The notes beneath the pieces were generated by a model. It saw only the letters and a program-made list of their open reading frames with translations, ran no database searches and had not been told where the DNA came from. Shown one piece after another: positions 27,271 through 36,861 of a DNA stretch of 64,000 nt (the stretch's first letter is position 1; the number at the start of each line of letters is the position of its first letter). The DNA is from Candidatus Poseidoniales archaeon (GTDB lineage Archaea > Thermoplasmatota > Poseidoniia > Poseidoniales > Thalassarchaeaceae). The stretch lies in assembly GCA_012964335.1 (NCBI GenBank), contig DTUF01000043.1, forward strand, positions 1-64,000, given 5' to 3'. The position numbers and the translations under genes were made by a program.

Positions 27271-30200
27271 TCAATCCTTTGGCTCATCAGCGGTACTCAA
27301 TAGTGGATTTTCATCAACCAAATCAAGTTCTGAATCATCTTCCTCTATCGTTTCAGAATGGAGAACTTCCTCAACTCCTGTTAATTCATTTTCTGATTCA
27401 GAGACATTACTTAGGGATTCCATAGCCATTTCAGCGATTGCGATATTTTGTTCGCCTTCGGCCCGGGAATCAGCAGGTGCAGCCCATCCAACATATTCTT
27501 CGTCACTTAACTCAGCTCCGTCAATTTCTTCTTCCGGAGAGCGCAACCACATTCCTAAGAGAGTAATACCAAGGATTGAAATTATTAGTAGAGCAAGTCC
27601 AACTCCCATAACTAATTTAATAATTGATTCTGGTGAATCAGAACTTTGATTCAATACATCCCCTTCACCTGTTTCGTTGTCTATTATCTGTACGGGAATG
27701 ATACCATGTCTTGTATGAGCGACTTGATGCCCTTGGGCATCCGTACAGCCGATAGTTGATGCAAATGGTGCTCCGTCAGTAGGTGGCATCCAGCGAGCAG
27801 CGAATACACCAGTACTAGGTAGTGGGCCTTCAGACTCCATGACAGTCGTACCATTTTTGTCAATGATGATGAAAGTGCATCCAGTCCCAGCGTGTCCATC
27901 AGAATCGAGAACAAGAGCTTCAAGTTGTCCAAATACACCTTCGGTTACCTCTCCAGATTGGTTTACAATTTGAGGAAGCCCATACTCAATTTCAATTGTA
28001 AATTCACCAACCGCACTCAAGCCATCAATATCCCTTGCAATAATCTGTAGGGTTGCACCTCCGGCTGTAAAACTGTTATCTGCTAATATGATGAATCCCC
28101 AATGATAGTCTGCTGAATCTGGGAATTGGCAATCATCCCAGTCCCATTTACTTGATTGCATAGGTTTGATGTTTCCTGATTGAGCAAGATTAACTGATGC
28201 ACCTTCAATGAGCCGGTTAGGATCTATCATTACCCAGCCACGAGCTTCTTCGCCCCGTGTCAGGGGTAATTCTTCGCCTTCACAGAAGCCAATGTCATAA
28301 ACAAGAGGGGGTTGTAGATGCATTGTCCAATTCATTTCAACAACTTGCGTGTCGCCATTTAATGTAATATCGATAATTTCCAATGTGACAATTAATTCAC
28401 CAAATACTAATCCTGCCTCTGGTGGAGGTAAAGTTACAGAGGTGTTTTGACGCATCATTTCTGCTGCATTAATTTCTCCAAGTTGGGTATATTTTGAATG
28501 GCCTGGCCATTCAACTGTTATATTGTAGGTATAGTCTGAGAGTAAGTCGTCAGAATCTGAAAGGGAGATTACTATTCTCTCACCTGTACCTCTAGCCAAA
28601 GTTAGGAAGCCACCTTCAAAATCAACGAGGGTTAAATTTGCAATGAATTGCTCGTCATGCACAGAAATCGACCGAGTTGTAAACAGATTACCTATGGAAT
28701 CATAGAGGTATACAGTAACATCGCTAGTTTCACTACCCCAGTCTAAACGCCAAGTTGCTTGGTAGCAAAAGACATCAGAAAATTCGCTATCGGTTGGCTC
28801 AACACCACTTACATTACCGCTATCAGTGAGTATCATCGGTAACTCACTCAAAGGGTCATGGTCAGCATCAACAACACACGCTTTGAGTAGGATATCAGTG
28901 TCACGAACTACGGTTTTCGGAGCAGTGAATGGTGAGAGGGTTGTAACTCCGTTCCATTCATCAGCATCTACTCCTGCAATATGTACTCCGAACCAATTGT
29001 GTAAGGCATTGGTCACTACCATCGCGTTATCAAGTTGTAGAATAGTGTACTGAGATTGCTCATCTCTAACTTCAGCAATCAGGTCAAGAGTACCCAATTC
29101 AATATTAGTTGGAATTGTCAAACCACTATACCAAGCAATGTAATCAATACTAGTTGAATTGATGAAAGTCCAGTTGTCGCCACTACCGTTAAGTCGCCAT
29201 CCAAGCCGACTTTGAAACACTCCAAAGTCATCACTGACTGTAGTTGTACAACCGACAGTATCCCCTCTGCTTACAGTCCACGATGAGCATACCAAATTAT
29301 TGATGGTAGGGGGTCCGTTAACTTCAGTATTGACTATTGCAAGGTTGTTATCTACAACTCTTTCAGGATTTTTCCAGTCGCTAGCAATGTAGCGGATGAC
29401 ATACTCATTGAAGCCAACTCGAGTTGGAGTAAGATTTAATGAAATGATTCGACGAGAACCGATATCATTGCCACCAGGCATCTGTATAGTCACATTTGCA
29501 AGGATTGCATTACCATTTCTCTCTCGCACCTCAAGGGTACCATTTACAGTACCTGGTGCGAGGTTTTGCACTAACACATCAATACTCCCGTTAACACCAA
29601 CGGTCAATCGACCATCAACCCTAACCGCCTCTACATCTATATCATGAAGAATGTCTGAATAAGGTGCCATCTTAGGGTCACCAACCACAGTACCCATCCA
29701 TGAGATTAAGGGGTTAGCAGCATAATTAACTTCAGCAAAATTGTAACCATAAGCATAGTAGGGGAGAAGTAAATTTGGATAACCAATTGCTGAAATATAG
29801 GGCTCGTAGACGTACCCCTTCACACCAGACACGCCGTCCTCTAAGAGGTCGACCACCAAACTCTGCCCGTACGTCGCTTCCCATGCAAACGTTCTGCCAC
29901 CGGTACTCACAGCGGTCTCAGCAATACTGCCATCAACCCACTCAAAGTGTGGTCTTATAGCACGCAAATTCATGGTGTCGAAATAGACCGAACCGTTGGT
30001 GGTTACATTCTCAAGTGAGGCAATCATCTTGACTTTGAATGAGGATGCATTTGCTGGAGGCCTGAAGCGCATGGTGCGCGAATTCCATGCGCTATCGAGG
30101 GTTTGAGTTGTACTTGTGTTGGTGACCAAGAAAGTCCCGTTTGCGTCGAACGAATCCACTTCTAGTCGATAGTCTCCTTCAATCCATCCTGCTTTCATTC

Positions 30201-32523
30201 CATAGCCGTAGACTATCCATGCATGTCCTTCCAACTCGTCACCAAAGTCGTAGTCTTGGTGGACTGAAGTCTCGGCACTACCTGCGCCGCTGTATGATGG
30301 ACAAATTATTGCTGCCATTTGAAAAATGGCTTTAACTTCCGAATCGGTTAGCGTTCGGTTCCAGACCTTTAGTTCGTCAACTAAACCCTCAAAGTAGGTG
30401 CTTCCAGCTCGATTTACTCCAACTTTGTACAACTCAATACTGTCTATTGTGCCATTTGGAACTTGAGTTGTTTGAACTAACTCCCCATCAAGATATTGAT
30501 TGAGTGCTGCATTCTGGTAAGTTACAACTAGATGGGTCCATTCGTCTGCTCTAACCTCTCCAAATGGGTATGAAATATTGTGGTAAACCTGCCAGTCACC
30601 AGGGCTTGCGCCGCTTGTCATGATTTGGAATGAGGCTGAATCACCGGCGATGTCATTTACTGCAAAGGCTGATGAAAACTGATCTTGGCTATCGTTAGCG
30701 GTATTCACCCAGAGTGAAATTGAGAAGTTTCCACCCCAATCGCTGACATCAACTTTTGCGTAATCATTTGTGCCATCAAAGTTGTAGCAGTTCCCAAATA
30801 GGCACTGCTGCCAACCACTGCCGTTGTTACTATTGAACAGGCTCATATTGGCACTGCCGGCAGAATCAGCAACCACAGTGCCATTGCCATCATCAAATGA
30901 CCAGTGATGAATCAACTCGTTCTGGGCCGGTTCAATCCCATCCCCACGCGTGAATGCACTTGCTGGTACTACTTGCTTAGTCTGATTCACACCTTGCCAC
31001 GAGAAGATTAGGCCTGCCCATCCCCCATGCTCAAAGAACTCGGTTCTGAGTGAGTGTGCGCCGGCGCTAAGATATACCGTTCCTGACCTCTCTTGCATCC
31101 CGTGTATCCCCTCATTGTTGACAACTTCGGCTCCATCAATCCACAGTTTTGAGCCATCATCACTGTTGAGAAAGAAAGTCCAGTTTCCGGTCTCTGGGAT
31201 TGTGATGGCTCCGGTATGCCTAGCTGACCAGTAGTCATCAAATCGGCTATCAAGTCCGCTCCAATATCCAGAGGTTCCGGCGTAGTTGATGTCTGTGTCA
31301 ATGCGCCAATAATCAGCAGTTCGGCCAGATAAATCCGGCATCAAACTAGTATTGAATGTGATTCCTACATTATCAAAATATTCGGCCCTTAATCCAGGAG
31401 CCACAGATGCTTCCACCATGGAACAAGCCGCGGAAGTCAATTCACCTTCTAAGGCGGCATTTCCATTACGTTTGACTGCTGTCTGTCGAGCCCAAGTAAA
31501 TCCTTCATCAGCAGACAAGGGTGGATTAGTTGAATCCCAATATTTGGCACCAGTTCCCCATCCCCCATCGGCCGAATCAAAGCCGGCATTTGGTAGCCAG
31601 TTTGAATTCCACGAGCCATCATTAGAACCCCACGAAGCGTACAACATTACATTGGATTCATTTGTTACAAAAGTAGAATTTTGATTAAAGTGGACTGGGA
31701 TCTCCATGCTGCCATTTAATGTGGTATTTGCCGCATAGAGCAAATCGTTCCACCATTTGTATCCCGATCCATTTCGGTTTGTAGCGAGGTCCAGCACACC
31801 CTGTCCTCTCTGACCAAACGAATTGTTCGCTTTGTCAATTAGGCCCAGTGCCGTGTCAACTGTGTAACCCGTTAATCTAGTGACTAAATAGAAACCCTCC
31901 TCTTGGCGCGAAAACTGTTTCATTTCCTCGCCAGCCCCGGGCCCATAGGTATGCGATGCCCACCAGTTTTGGTGTATTGTTGAGTTGAATGCACCGTTGA
32001 CTAAACCAATTTCAGAATCAAAGGCGGCTTTCCCATTTCCTGGCCCATTGATTCTCAGGGGTATTCCTTTTGTGGTGACTAAATAATTGAGTTCTGTAGT
32101 CAGATTCCGGTCACTAATCATTTGTCGTAACGGTTCTGCGAAATAAGTGTCAAATTGAGTTGGGTTGATGGTTTCAGCAGTAGGTGTACTGTCGTTATCG
32201 AATAAGAAAACACGGTTAGTACTAATATTACGAGCGGCAACAAAAGCATAACCAATGGTTTTGCTTGCCTCACTTTTGTTGTTAATGAGAACACCAACAT
32301 CCGAATAATCAATGTAATTTAGAAAAGTGAATGTTTCTGGGATTGCAACATCTCTGAAAGGAGTCTCATTCCAAATATCGTTACTGAAGGAACTTGATTC
32401 CTCAGTCTCTAACCCATCGGGTTGACCGGTAAAGTTAGCCCATGGGAGGGTCACTATCAGTAAGACCAAAGCGAGGCTAAAGCGTACGCTGGACACAACT
32501 GTTGTTAATTTCTTCTTGCTCAA
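27271..32523 (-). CDS. Giant secreted protein with TIGR03790-like, PA14 and LamG domains
   Basis: 1750 residues. Signal peptide (~10-30, RFSLALVLLIVTLPWA). Residues ~50-330 resemble the TIGR03790 family (DVGVLINNKSEASKTIGYAF, LVTTKGIPLRI). About 376-515 is a PA14 domain (GLRAEYFDNVG, FFLNSDDGSKLWIDGAEVV). About 536-735 is a LamG/concanavalin-like domain (LIHHWSFDDGNGTVVADSAG, WTHLVVTYQN, DELKVWNRTLTDSEV). Then long CARDB/Ig-like beta regions, a transmembrane helix at ~1631-1655 and an acidic cytoplasmic tail of ~95 residues. The PA14 and LamG modules point to binding of carbohydrate or other polymers outside the cell. The TIGR03790 part has no assigned activity. One of three similarly built exoproteins here. 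Confidence 0.85.
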   Translation of the reverse strand: MSKKKLTTVVSSVRFSLALVLLIVTLPWANFTGQPDGLETEESSSFSNDIWNETPFRDVAIPETFTFLNYIDYSDVGVLINNKSEASKTIGYAFVAARNISTNRVFLFDNDSTPTAETINPTQFDTYFAEPLRQMISDRNLTTELNYLVTTKGIPLRINGPGNGKAAFDSEIGLVNGAFNSTIHQNWWASHTYGPGAGEEMKQFSRQEEGFYLVTRLTGYTVDTALGLIDKANNSFGQRGQGVLDLATNRNGSGYKWWNDLLYAANTTLNGSMEIPVHFNQNSTFVTNESNVMLYASWGSNDGSWNSNWLPNAGFDSADGGWGTGAKYWDSTNPPLSADEGFTWARQTAVKRNGNAALEGELTSAACSMVEASVAPGLRAEYFDNVGITFNTSLMPDLSGRTADYWRIDTDINYAGTSGYWSGLDSRFDDYWSARHTGAITIPETGNWTFFLNSDDGSKLWIDGAEVVNNEGIHGMQERSGTVYLSAGAHSLRTEFFEHGGWAGLIFSWQGVNQTKQVVPASAFTRGDGIEPAQNELIHHWSFDDGNGTVVADSAGSANMSLFNSNNGSGWQQCLFGNCYNFDGTNDYAKVDVSDWGGNFSISLWVNTANDSQDQFSSAFAVNDIAGDSASFQIMTSGASPGDWQVYHNISYPFGEVRADEWTHLVVTYQNAALNQYLDGELVQTTQVPNGTIDSIELYKVGVNRAGSTYFEGLVDELKVWNRTLTDSEVKAIFQMAAIICPSYSGAGSAETSVHQDYDFGDELEGHAWIVYGYGMKAGWIEGDYRLEVDSFDANGTFLVTNTSTTQTLDSAWNSRTMRFRPPANASSFKVKMIASLENVTTNGSVYFDTMNLRAIRPHFEWVDGSIAETAVSTGGRTFAWEATYGQSLVVDLLEDGVSGVKGYVYEPYISAIGYPNLLLPYYAYGYNFAEVNYAANPLISWMGTVVGDPKMAPYSDILHDIDVEAVRVDGRLTVGVNGSIDVLVQNLAPGTVNGTLEVRERNGNAILANVTIQMPGGNDIGSRRIISLNLTPTRVGFNEYVIRYIASDWKNPERVVDNNLAIVNTEVNGPPTINNLVCSSWTVSRGDTVGCTTTVSDDFGVFQSRLGWRLNGSGDNWTFINSTSIDYIAWYSGLTIPTNIELGTLDLIAEVRDEQSQYTILQLDNAMVVTNALHNWFGVHIAGVDADEWNGVTTLSPFTAPKTVVRDTDILLKACVVDADHDPLSELPMILTDSGNVSGVEPTDSEFSDVFCYQATWRLDWGSETSDVTVYLYDSIGNLFTTRSISVHDEQFIANLTLVDFEGGFLTLARGTGERIVISLSDSDDLLSDYTYNITVEWPGHSKYTQLGEINAAEMMRQNTSVTLPPPEAGLVFGELIVTLEIIDITLNGDTQVVEMNWTMHLQPPLVYDIGFCEGEELPLTRGEEARGWVMIDPNRLIEGASVNLAQSGNIKPMQSSKWDWDDCQFPDSADYHWGFIILADNSFTAGGATLQIIARDIDGLSAVGEFTIEIEYGLPQIVNQSGEVTEGVFGQLEALVLDSDGHAGTGCTFIIIDKNGTTVMESEGPLPSTGVFAARWMPPTDGAPFASTIGCTDAQGHQVAHTRHGIIPVQIIDNETGEGDVLNQSSDSPESIIKLVMGVGLALLIISILGITLLGMWLRSPEEEIDGAELSDEEYVGWAAPADSRAEGEQNIAIAEMAMESLSNVSESENELTGVEEVLHSETIEEDDSELDLVDENPLLSTADEPKD

Positions 32524-32623
32524 TACATTATCGCATTCGTGTCAGTATTATATTTAGAAAAATGTGTTAATTTAAGCCTATTCAGCGTGGGGTATATTGC
32601 CAACGGCCTCACCTGCTCTAAAC

Positions 32624-33268
32624 ATGGTAGATGTTTTCATGGCGCGGCAGTGCAAGAATGGCTTGGTAAAAGTCATTATTGGCGACATTTCCAAGATTGA
32701 AGCAGATGTAATGATTACTACTGCAAACAACCGTCTCGCAGGAAGGGAAGGGGTTGATGGCGCAATTCACAAACAGGCAGGTCCTGGATTACGGGCAGAG
32801 TGTGATGCTATTGCTGTTGAGCGCAGGAAAGATAACATGCAACCTTGCCCAGTTGGGACATCAGTTATCACTGAAGCATATGATTTAGCAACTAAGAAAT
32901 TAATTCATGTTGTTGGTCCAGATTGTCGCAGACCAACCCAAGATGATTCAAGGCGGAACCTCATCAAAAAGGCCTATGAAACATTATTTGAACAACTTTC
33001 AAACGTCAAAGATAGAGCAATTGTAGCTACACCCCCACTCAGTATGGATGTGTTTGCCTATCCACATCGTGAAGGAGCGAGAATGACAATGGAGATTGTG
33101 ATGGGTTGGATGGACACCGCTGAGGATATTGGAGTAAAGGAGTTCTGGATAGTAACCCAGCAAATGAATTGGGTGAACAATCTAAGAACAGTCTATCGAG
33201 AGTCGGAGGACCAATTCCCTGGCAAAGACATCACCCGTGAATACCGATCATCTAGTGTGTCGTTATGA
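32624..33268 (+). CDS. Macro-domain protein (ADP-ribose binding/hydrolase)
   Basis: 214 residues from ATG 32624; an in-frame TTG at 32597 and ATG at 32639 are alternatives. VIIGDISKIEADVMITTANN matches the macro-domain start, GVDGAIHKQAGPGLRAEC is the ligand loop, and LIHVVGPDCRRP is the third block. The domain binds ADP-ribose or its derivatives, and several members remove ADP-ribose from proteins or from nucleic acids. Residues after ~150 are less typical, consistent with a divergent C-terminus. A TATA-like TTATATTTA lies about 70 bases upstream. It converges on the flavoprotein gene with a one-base gap between stops. Confidence 0.88.
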   Translation: MVDVFMARQCKNGLVKVIIGDISKIEADVMITTANNRLAGREGVDGAIHKQAGPGLRAECDAIAVERRKDNMQPCPVGTSVITEAYDLATKKLIHVVGPDCRRPTQDDSRRNLIKKAYETLFEQLSNVKDRAIVATPPLSMDVFAYPHREGARMTMEIVMGWMDTAEDIGVKEFWIVTQQMNWVNNLRTVYRESEDQFPGKDITREYRSSSVSL

Positions 33269-33269
33269 G

Positions 33270-34511
33270 TCATTCCTCTTCTGAGAATGATTCTCTACCA
33301 CCGACCTTTCGAGAAAGTTTCCATTCATTCTCAACGGCTCGGGCTTCATCACTCGGATCCCAAAAATCACGTTTCAGAGCCTTCCGATAGGGCAGCCGAT
33401 GAATTACTCGCCCATCTGCAACATCTACTTTCTTCAGCATCCACTTCGCAGCGAGGTGATAGACTAGCCCTCGGAACAGGTCGGGTCGAAAGAGCCGTCC
33501 GATGAAGGGAAGCCCATCCTGTCTCTTCTTCTGGTCCTTCATCCAAGAGACAGAGATTCGCTTGAAGGCGCGATTCCCAACTCGATTCATTAGCCAACGA
33601 TTGGACACCGATGTCTTGACTGTTGGCAGTAATCTGGTGCGAACCTCATTTTCATAATTGCATTCACCAAGTATATCCTTGGCGGCAAATACGCCGCTTG
33701 TAATCGCACATCGCATACCAAAACCCCACATGAAGTCCTGAAGACCGCCGGCTTCGCCAACATAGTGGCGGCCATCGACTGTGTAATTACGATTAATTGT
33801 GAAGTCACCTTTTCCTCCAACCCGTTTAATCGGCTTTCTGTCTAGTTCAGGATAATGCTTGTCGTACCAGGCTATGGTTTCGTTGAGGTAGCGTCCACTC
33901 TTCTGTTGTTTACGCCAAAGACAGGTGCAAATCAATCCGATTCCGTCGATGACAATCAGGTAGGCGTAGGCCCCGGGTGCTAATTTGTCATTGAAGTGGA
34001 AAGCCACATGGTCTGGATGTGATGTCTCAAATATCTCGCCATAAGCGAGGGCCGAGGTATCCTTCGGACCTGCAGCGATGATATGGCAGTCTTCTGGTTT
34101 TACCCTTGACTTGTAGTGAAGATTTGCTCCTGCTGCGACTGCTTGACGCTTCAGCCCTTGGTCAATGGTATGATTTGCAGTTCCTCTTTCAATGACTCGG
34201 AATGCAACCGTTGGGCTCCATGCCTGAGTGATGACATCGTCTGGATGAATGACGTCAACTTGGTGGAATGAAGTAGTCTTAAATTCGTCAGGGTCAATTC
34301 CCCATTCCCTCATCTCATCCAAGAAATCTTCATCGCTAGTCCAATTTTCAATCCCTTGAAAATCACCGTCAAATCTTGCCCCTGAATCGTTACGAATATC
34401 GTGGACATGCACCTCACGTCCGGCTTTGGCTAAAATGATAGCAGCGGCTAATCCCGAGAGCCCAGCACCCATGATTTGAATGGGCCCATCAGTATCAGAC
34501 ACCGTCACCAT
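33270..34511 (-). CDS. FAD-dependent oxidoreductase, geranylgeranyl-reductase-like
   Basis: 413 residues from ATG 34509-34511 (a TTG at 34535 would add 8 residues). N-terminal dinucleotide fold IQIMGAGLSGLAAAIILAKA with the acidic strand end VHVHDI, a middle NADH-site-like HIIAAGPKDTSALAY, and the second FAD motif YVGEAGGLQDFMWGFGMRCA. The last is typical of the geranylgeranyl reductase / halogenase-like group, which saturates archaeal lipid chains or modifies hydrophobic substrates. The substrate cannot be fixed. The C-terminal ~130 residues are basic and rich in Trp/Arg, suggesting membrane contact. Upstream is a hairpin (34529-34544) and the divergent moaE. Confidence 0.8.
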   Translation of the reverse strand: MVTVSDTDGPIQIMGAGLSGLAAAIILAKAGREVHVHDIRNDSGARFDGDFQGIENWTSDEDFLDEMREWGIDPDEFKTTSFHQVDVIHPDDVITQAWSPTVAFRVIERGTANHTIDQGLKRQAVAAGANLHYKSRVKPEDCHIIAAGPKDTSALAYGEIFETSHPDHVAFHFNDKLAPGAYAYLIVIDGIGLICTCLWRKQQKSGRYLNETIAWYDKHYPELDRKPIKRVGGKGDFTINRNYTVDGRHYVGEAGGLQDFMWGFGMRCAITSGVFAAKDILGECNYENEVRTRLLPTVKTSVSNRWLMNRVGNRAFKRISVSWMKDQKKRQDGLPFIGRLFRPDLFRGLVYHLAAKWMLKKVDVADGRVIHRLPYRKALKRDFWDPSDEARAVENEWKLSRKVGGRESFSEEE

Positions 34512-34528
34512 CAATTTCTTCGGGAGGC

Positions 34529-34567
34529 GCTTCAATCATGAAGCATTCGCCATCGGCGGTTTAATGC
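34529..34567. promoter_or_regulatory. Nested inverted repeats between flavoprotein gene and moaE
   Basis: GCTTCA/TGAAGC (34529-34534 and 34539-34544) forms a 6-bp hairpin 17 bases before the flavoprotein ATG. Overlapping it, GCATT/AATGC (34543-34547 and 34563-34567) encloses CGCC-ATC-GGCG (34548-34558) ahead of moaE. The arrangement could be a shared operator or two 5' leader hairpins back to back. Confidence 0.45.
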
Positions 34568-34592
34568 GGGGGTGCTTTTCCAGTAAAATCAA

Positions 34593-35024
34593 ATGACTGT
34601 AGATGAGAGAGTTATCGTAGTTGCTGCGGCAGAATCTCTTGATTCAACTGCAGTCAGAGAAAAACTTCATCTGGATGGTTGTGGAAGCATCGTATCCTTT
34701 CTCGGTATTACTAGAGGGGAAGATGATGGGGTGGAAATAAAAAGGTTAGAATTTGACGCATGGGAAGAAAAATTACCCCAAGTACTCTCAAGCCTCGGAC
34801 ATCAAGCCCTGTCTAAGTTTGGTGTTTCTTCAGTTTCAATGGCACACCGGACTGGAAGTGTGGGGCCAAGTGAGCCAATTGTTGCGATTCATGTTGCAAG
34901 CCCGCATAGGGCGGAGGGATTTGAGGCGTGTAGTTGGTTGATAGATGAACTGAAGTCCCAAGCCCCCCTGTGGAAAAAAGAAGTTAGGGCTGATGGCACA
35001 ATCTGGAAAGGTGGTTTGGGATGA
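34593..35024 (+). CDS. moaE: Molybdopterin synthase catalytic subunit
   Basis: 143 residues. GCGSIVSFLGITRGEDDGVE matches the MoaE GAxxxFxGxVR block, LEFDAWEEKLPQVL corresponds to L-x-Y-E-x-Y, MAHRTGSVGPSEPIVAIHV carries the H-R-x-G-x-V-x-x-G motif, and the C-terminus LKSQAPLWKKEVRADGTIWK includes the conserved K-x-x-x-P-I/L-W-K-x-E catalytic lysines. With MoaD it converts cyclic pyranopterin monophosphate to molybdopterin. No moaD is visible next door. ATG start; overlaps moaC by 4 bases (ATGA), so the two are coupled. Promoter shared in a divergent spacer with the flavoprotein gene. Confidence 0.94.
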   Translation: MTVDERVIVVAAAESLDSTAVREKLHLDGCGSIVSFLGITRGEDDGVEIKRLEFDAWEEKLPQVLSSLGHQALSKFGVSSVSMAHRTGSVGPSEPIVAIHVASPHRAEGFEACSWLIDELKSQAPLWKKEVRADGTIWKGGLG

Positions 35025-35470
35025 GCAACGGCATTGATGGAATAGTCCCTATTGGGCATAAACCAATAGTTGAGAGAAGCGCGGTTGCTACAGGATTACT
35101 GCGTTTATCCTCCGATTCAGCAGATGCAATTAGGAACGGATTAATCGCCAAGGGTGATGTGCTGGAAGCATCTACTGTTGCAGCAATACAAGCGGTAAAA
35201 GACACGCCAAGAATCATTCCTCATTGTCATGTTATTCCGATTGAAGGTTGTAATGTGTCTTGGGATTGGGAAGAAGATTCCCTTCGTTGCACATTATCTG
35301 TTTCAGCCCATTGGAAAACTGGTGTTGAGATGGAAGCAATTGTTGGTGTTTCAGCAGGACTTCTATGCGCGTGGGATATGGTGAAGTCATTAGAAAAGGA
35401 TGACCAAGGACAATATCCCGAAACTCAAATTGAGTCTATTCAAGTTCTTGAAAAGAAGAAGGGTTCGTGA
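35021..35470 (+). CDS. moaC: Cyclic pyranopterin monophosphate synthase
   Basis: 149 residues, typical size. KDTPRIIPHCHVIPIEGCNV matches the MoaC block K-x-T-x-x-L-I-P-L-C-H, and TGVEMEAIVGVSAGLLCAWD followed by MVK matches T-G-V-E-M-E-A-L-x-x-x-x-x-A-L-x-x-x-D-M-x-K, which contains the catalytic lysine. It converts the MoaA product to cyclic pyranopterin monophosphate, the step before MoaE. Here P-H-C-H replaces the usual P-L-C-H, a mild change. ATG 35021 overlaps the moaE stop. The stop is followed 18 bases later by glpX. Confidence 0.95.
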   Translation: MSNGIDGIVPIGHKPIVERSAVATGLLRLSSDSADAIRNGLIAKGDVLEASTVAAIQAVKDTPRIIPHCHVIPIEGCNVSWDWEEDSLRCTLSVSAHWKTGVEMEAIVGVSAGLLCAWDMVKSLEKDDQGQYPETQIESIQVLEKKKGS

Positions 35471-35488
35471 CCGCCACATTGAGAACAG

Positions 35489-36460
35489 ATGGGTCCTCGG
35501 CCAACCATGGCGAAGACTAGTGATTTGACATCTTACTTCGTGAAAGCAACTGAGGCTGCGGCAATAGCAGCAGCAAAATGGCGCGGTCACGGTGATGGCA
35601 AATTGGCTGATGGGGCTGCTGTGGAAGCGATGCGTAGTGTCTTTGACTCGGTACCATTTGATGGCCGAGTGGCTATTGGTGAGGGCGAGAGAGATGACGC
35701 ACCAATGTTGTGGATTGGTGAACCACTTGGTTCAATGCAGGGTGAGGAAGGAGCCTTACAGGTTGACATCGCAGTAGACCCTCTTGAGTGTACTAATCAT
35801 GTTGCCAAGGATCTACCTAATGCAATCGCAGTGCTTGCCGCCGCTCCGCGTGGTTCCCTTTTACATGCGCCTGATTGTTATATGGACAAACTAGCAGGTC
35901 CTGCAGAAGTTGTTGGTGAAATTTCACTTGAAGCGGATGTTGCATACAATGTAGAAGCCGCCGCATCCGCGTTGGACAAAGAAATAACAGACCTAAAAAT
36001 CGTTGTAATGGACCGAGACCGTCACATTGACTTGATTAAAGAATTGAGAGATTTCGGTGTCTCAGTCCCTCTCATTGGTGATGGGGACGTTGCCGCAGCT
36101 CTTGATGCCGCAAACCCAGAAAGTGATATTGATCTTCTGATGGGGATAGGCGCGGCTCCTGAAGGCGTGATAACAGCAACAGCATTGAGGGGTTTAGGTG
36201 GTCATTTTGAAGGGCGTCTCGTAACTACAAATGAAGACCACGAGCGTCGAGCAAAGGAGATGCTTGGGGATGACGTTTATCGGCTGTGGGGTAGGGATGA
36301 TTTGTGCTCGAGTTCAGACGCTTTATTCGTTGCCAGTGGCGTTTGCTCAGGGTATCTTCCAGGAGTAGAAGACCTTGGTGGTCGGGTAGCTGTACACTCA
36401 GAAGTAATTGATGTGGCAAGTGGAGTAAGACGCTACATCAGTACAGAGTATCCTCAATGA
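35489..36460 (+). CDS. glpX: Class II fructose-1,6-bisphosphatase (GlpX type)
   Basis: 323 residues from ATG 35489, or 317 from the ATG at 35507, which gives the more family-like N-terminus. GRVAIGEGERDDAPMLWIGE and VDIAVDPLECTNHVAKDLPN are the metal/phosphate motifs; IGDGDVAAALDAANP and MGIGAAPEGVITATALRGLG are the later GlpX blocks. It removes the C1 phosphate of fructose-1,6-bisphosphate in gluconeogenesis. The family's DPIEGT motif reads DPLECT, so Gly is replaced by Cys between conserved Glu and Thr; the charged ligands are kept. It lies in the same orientation as moaEC and about 420 bases before a fructose-bisphosphate aldolase. Confidence 0.93.
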   Translation: MGPRPTMAKTSDLTSYFVKATEAAAIAAAKWRGHGDGKLADGAAVEAMRSVFDSVPFDGRVAIGEGERDDAPMLWIGEPLGSMQGEEGALQVDIAVDPLECTNHVAKDLPNAIAVLAAAPRGSLLHAPDCYMDKLAGPAEVVGEISLEADVAYNVEAAASALDKEITDLKIVVMDRDRHIDLIKELRDFGVSVPLIGDGDVAAALDAANPESDIDLLMGIGAAPEGVITATALRGLGGHFEGRLVTTNEDHERRAKEMLGDDVYRLWGRDDLCSSSDALFVASGVCSGYLPGVEDLGGRVAVHSEVIDVASGVRRYISTEYPQ

Positions 36461-36464
36461 GTTA

Positions 36465-36650
36465 CTAGCAACCACCTTTTGGTGGACATAACTTATCCCC
36501 ATAACTGCAAAACACACAGCAGTCACCTTTTTTGGGTTTCAAAGTAATTTTACAATTATTACACTGATGAAAGAATAAGCAGTAATCAGTAGGCATTTCA
36601 ATTGATTGAATATGGCTACATTCGGGGCATGTCAAGTTACTTTTAACCAT
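36465..36650 (-). CDS. GDCCVxC-motif cysteine-rich small protein
   Basis: 61 residues from ATG 36648-36650. A first knuckle (LTCPECSHIQ), then a histidine/cysteine pair (FFHQCNNC) and the signature GDCCVFCSYGDKLCPPKGGC at the C-terminus. This matches the GDCCVxC family of small (seleno)proteins, in which one Cys is sometimes selenocysteine; here all positions are Cys codons. Function is unproven; a metal- or redox-handling role is likely from the ten cysteines. It converges on glpX with stops 4 bases apart. An upstream in-frame start at 36698 would only add a non-conserved extension. Confidence 0.8.
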   Translation of the reverse strand: MVKSNLTCPECSHIQSIEMPTDYCLFFHQCNNCKITLKPKKGDCCVFCSYGDKLCPPKGGC

Positions 36651-36861
36651 CGTATGCCCCCTATTTACAAGTTCAATTATTTTACTCGTCTTCAGCACAT
36701 TAACTACGTATTACAGCCATGACTTGTTTTTTTTGAGTACCATTACGTAGTTAAATAAATTGGTTAATAATTATTGTATGATTGTGCAATTATTTTACCT
36801 GATGATGAGACTAATATTGCCTATTAACTTCCTGCGATGACTTGAAAATACCAAGCCGACT

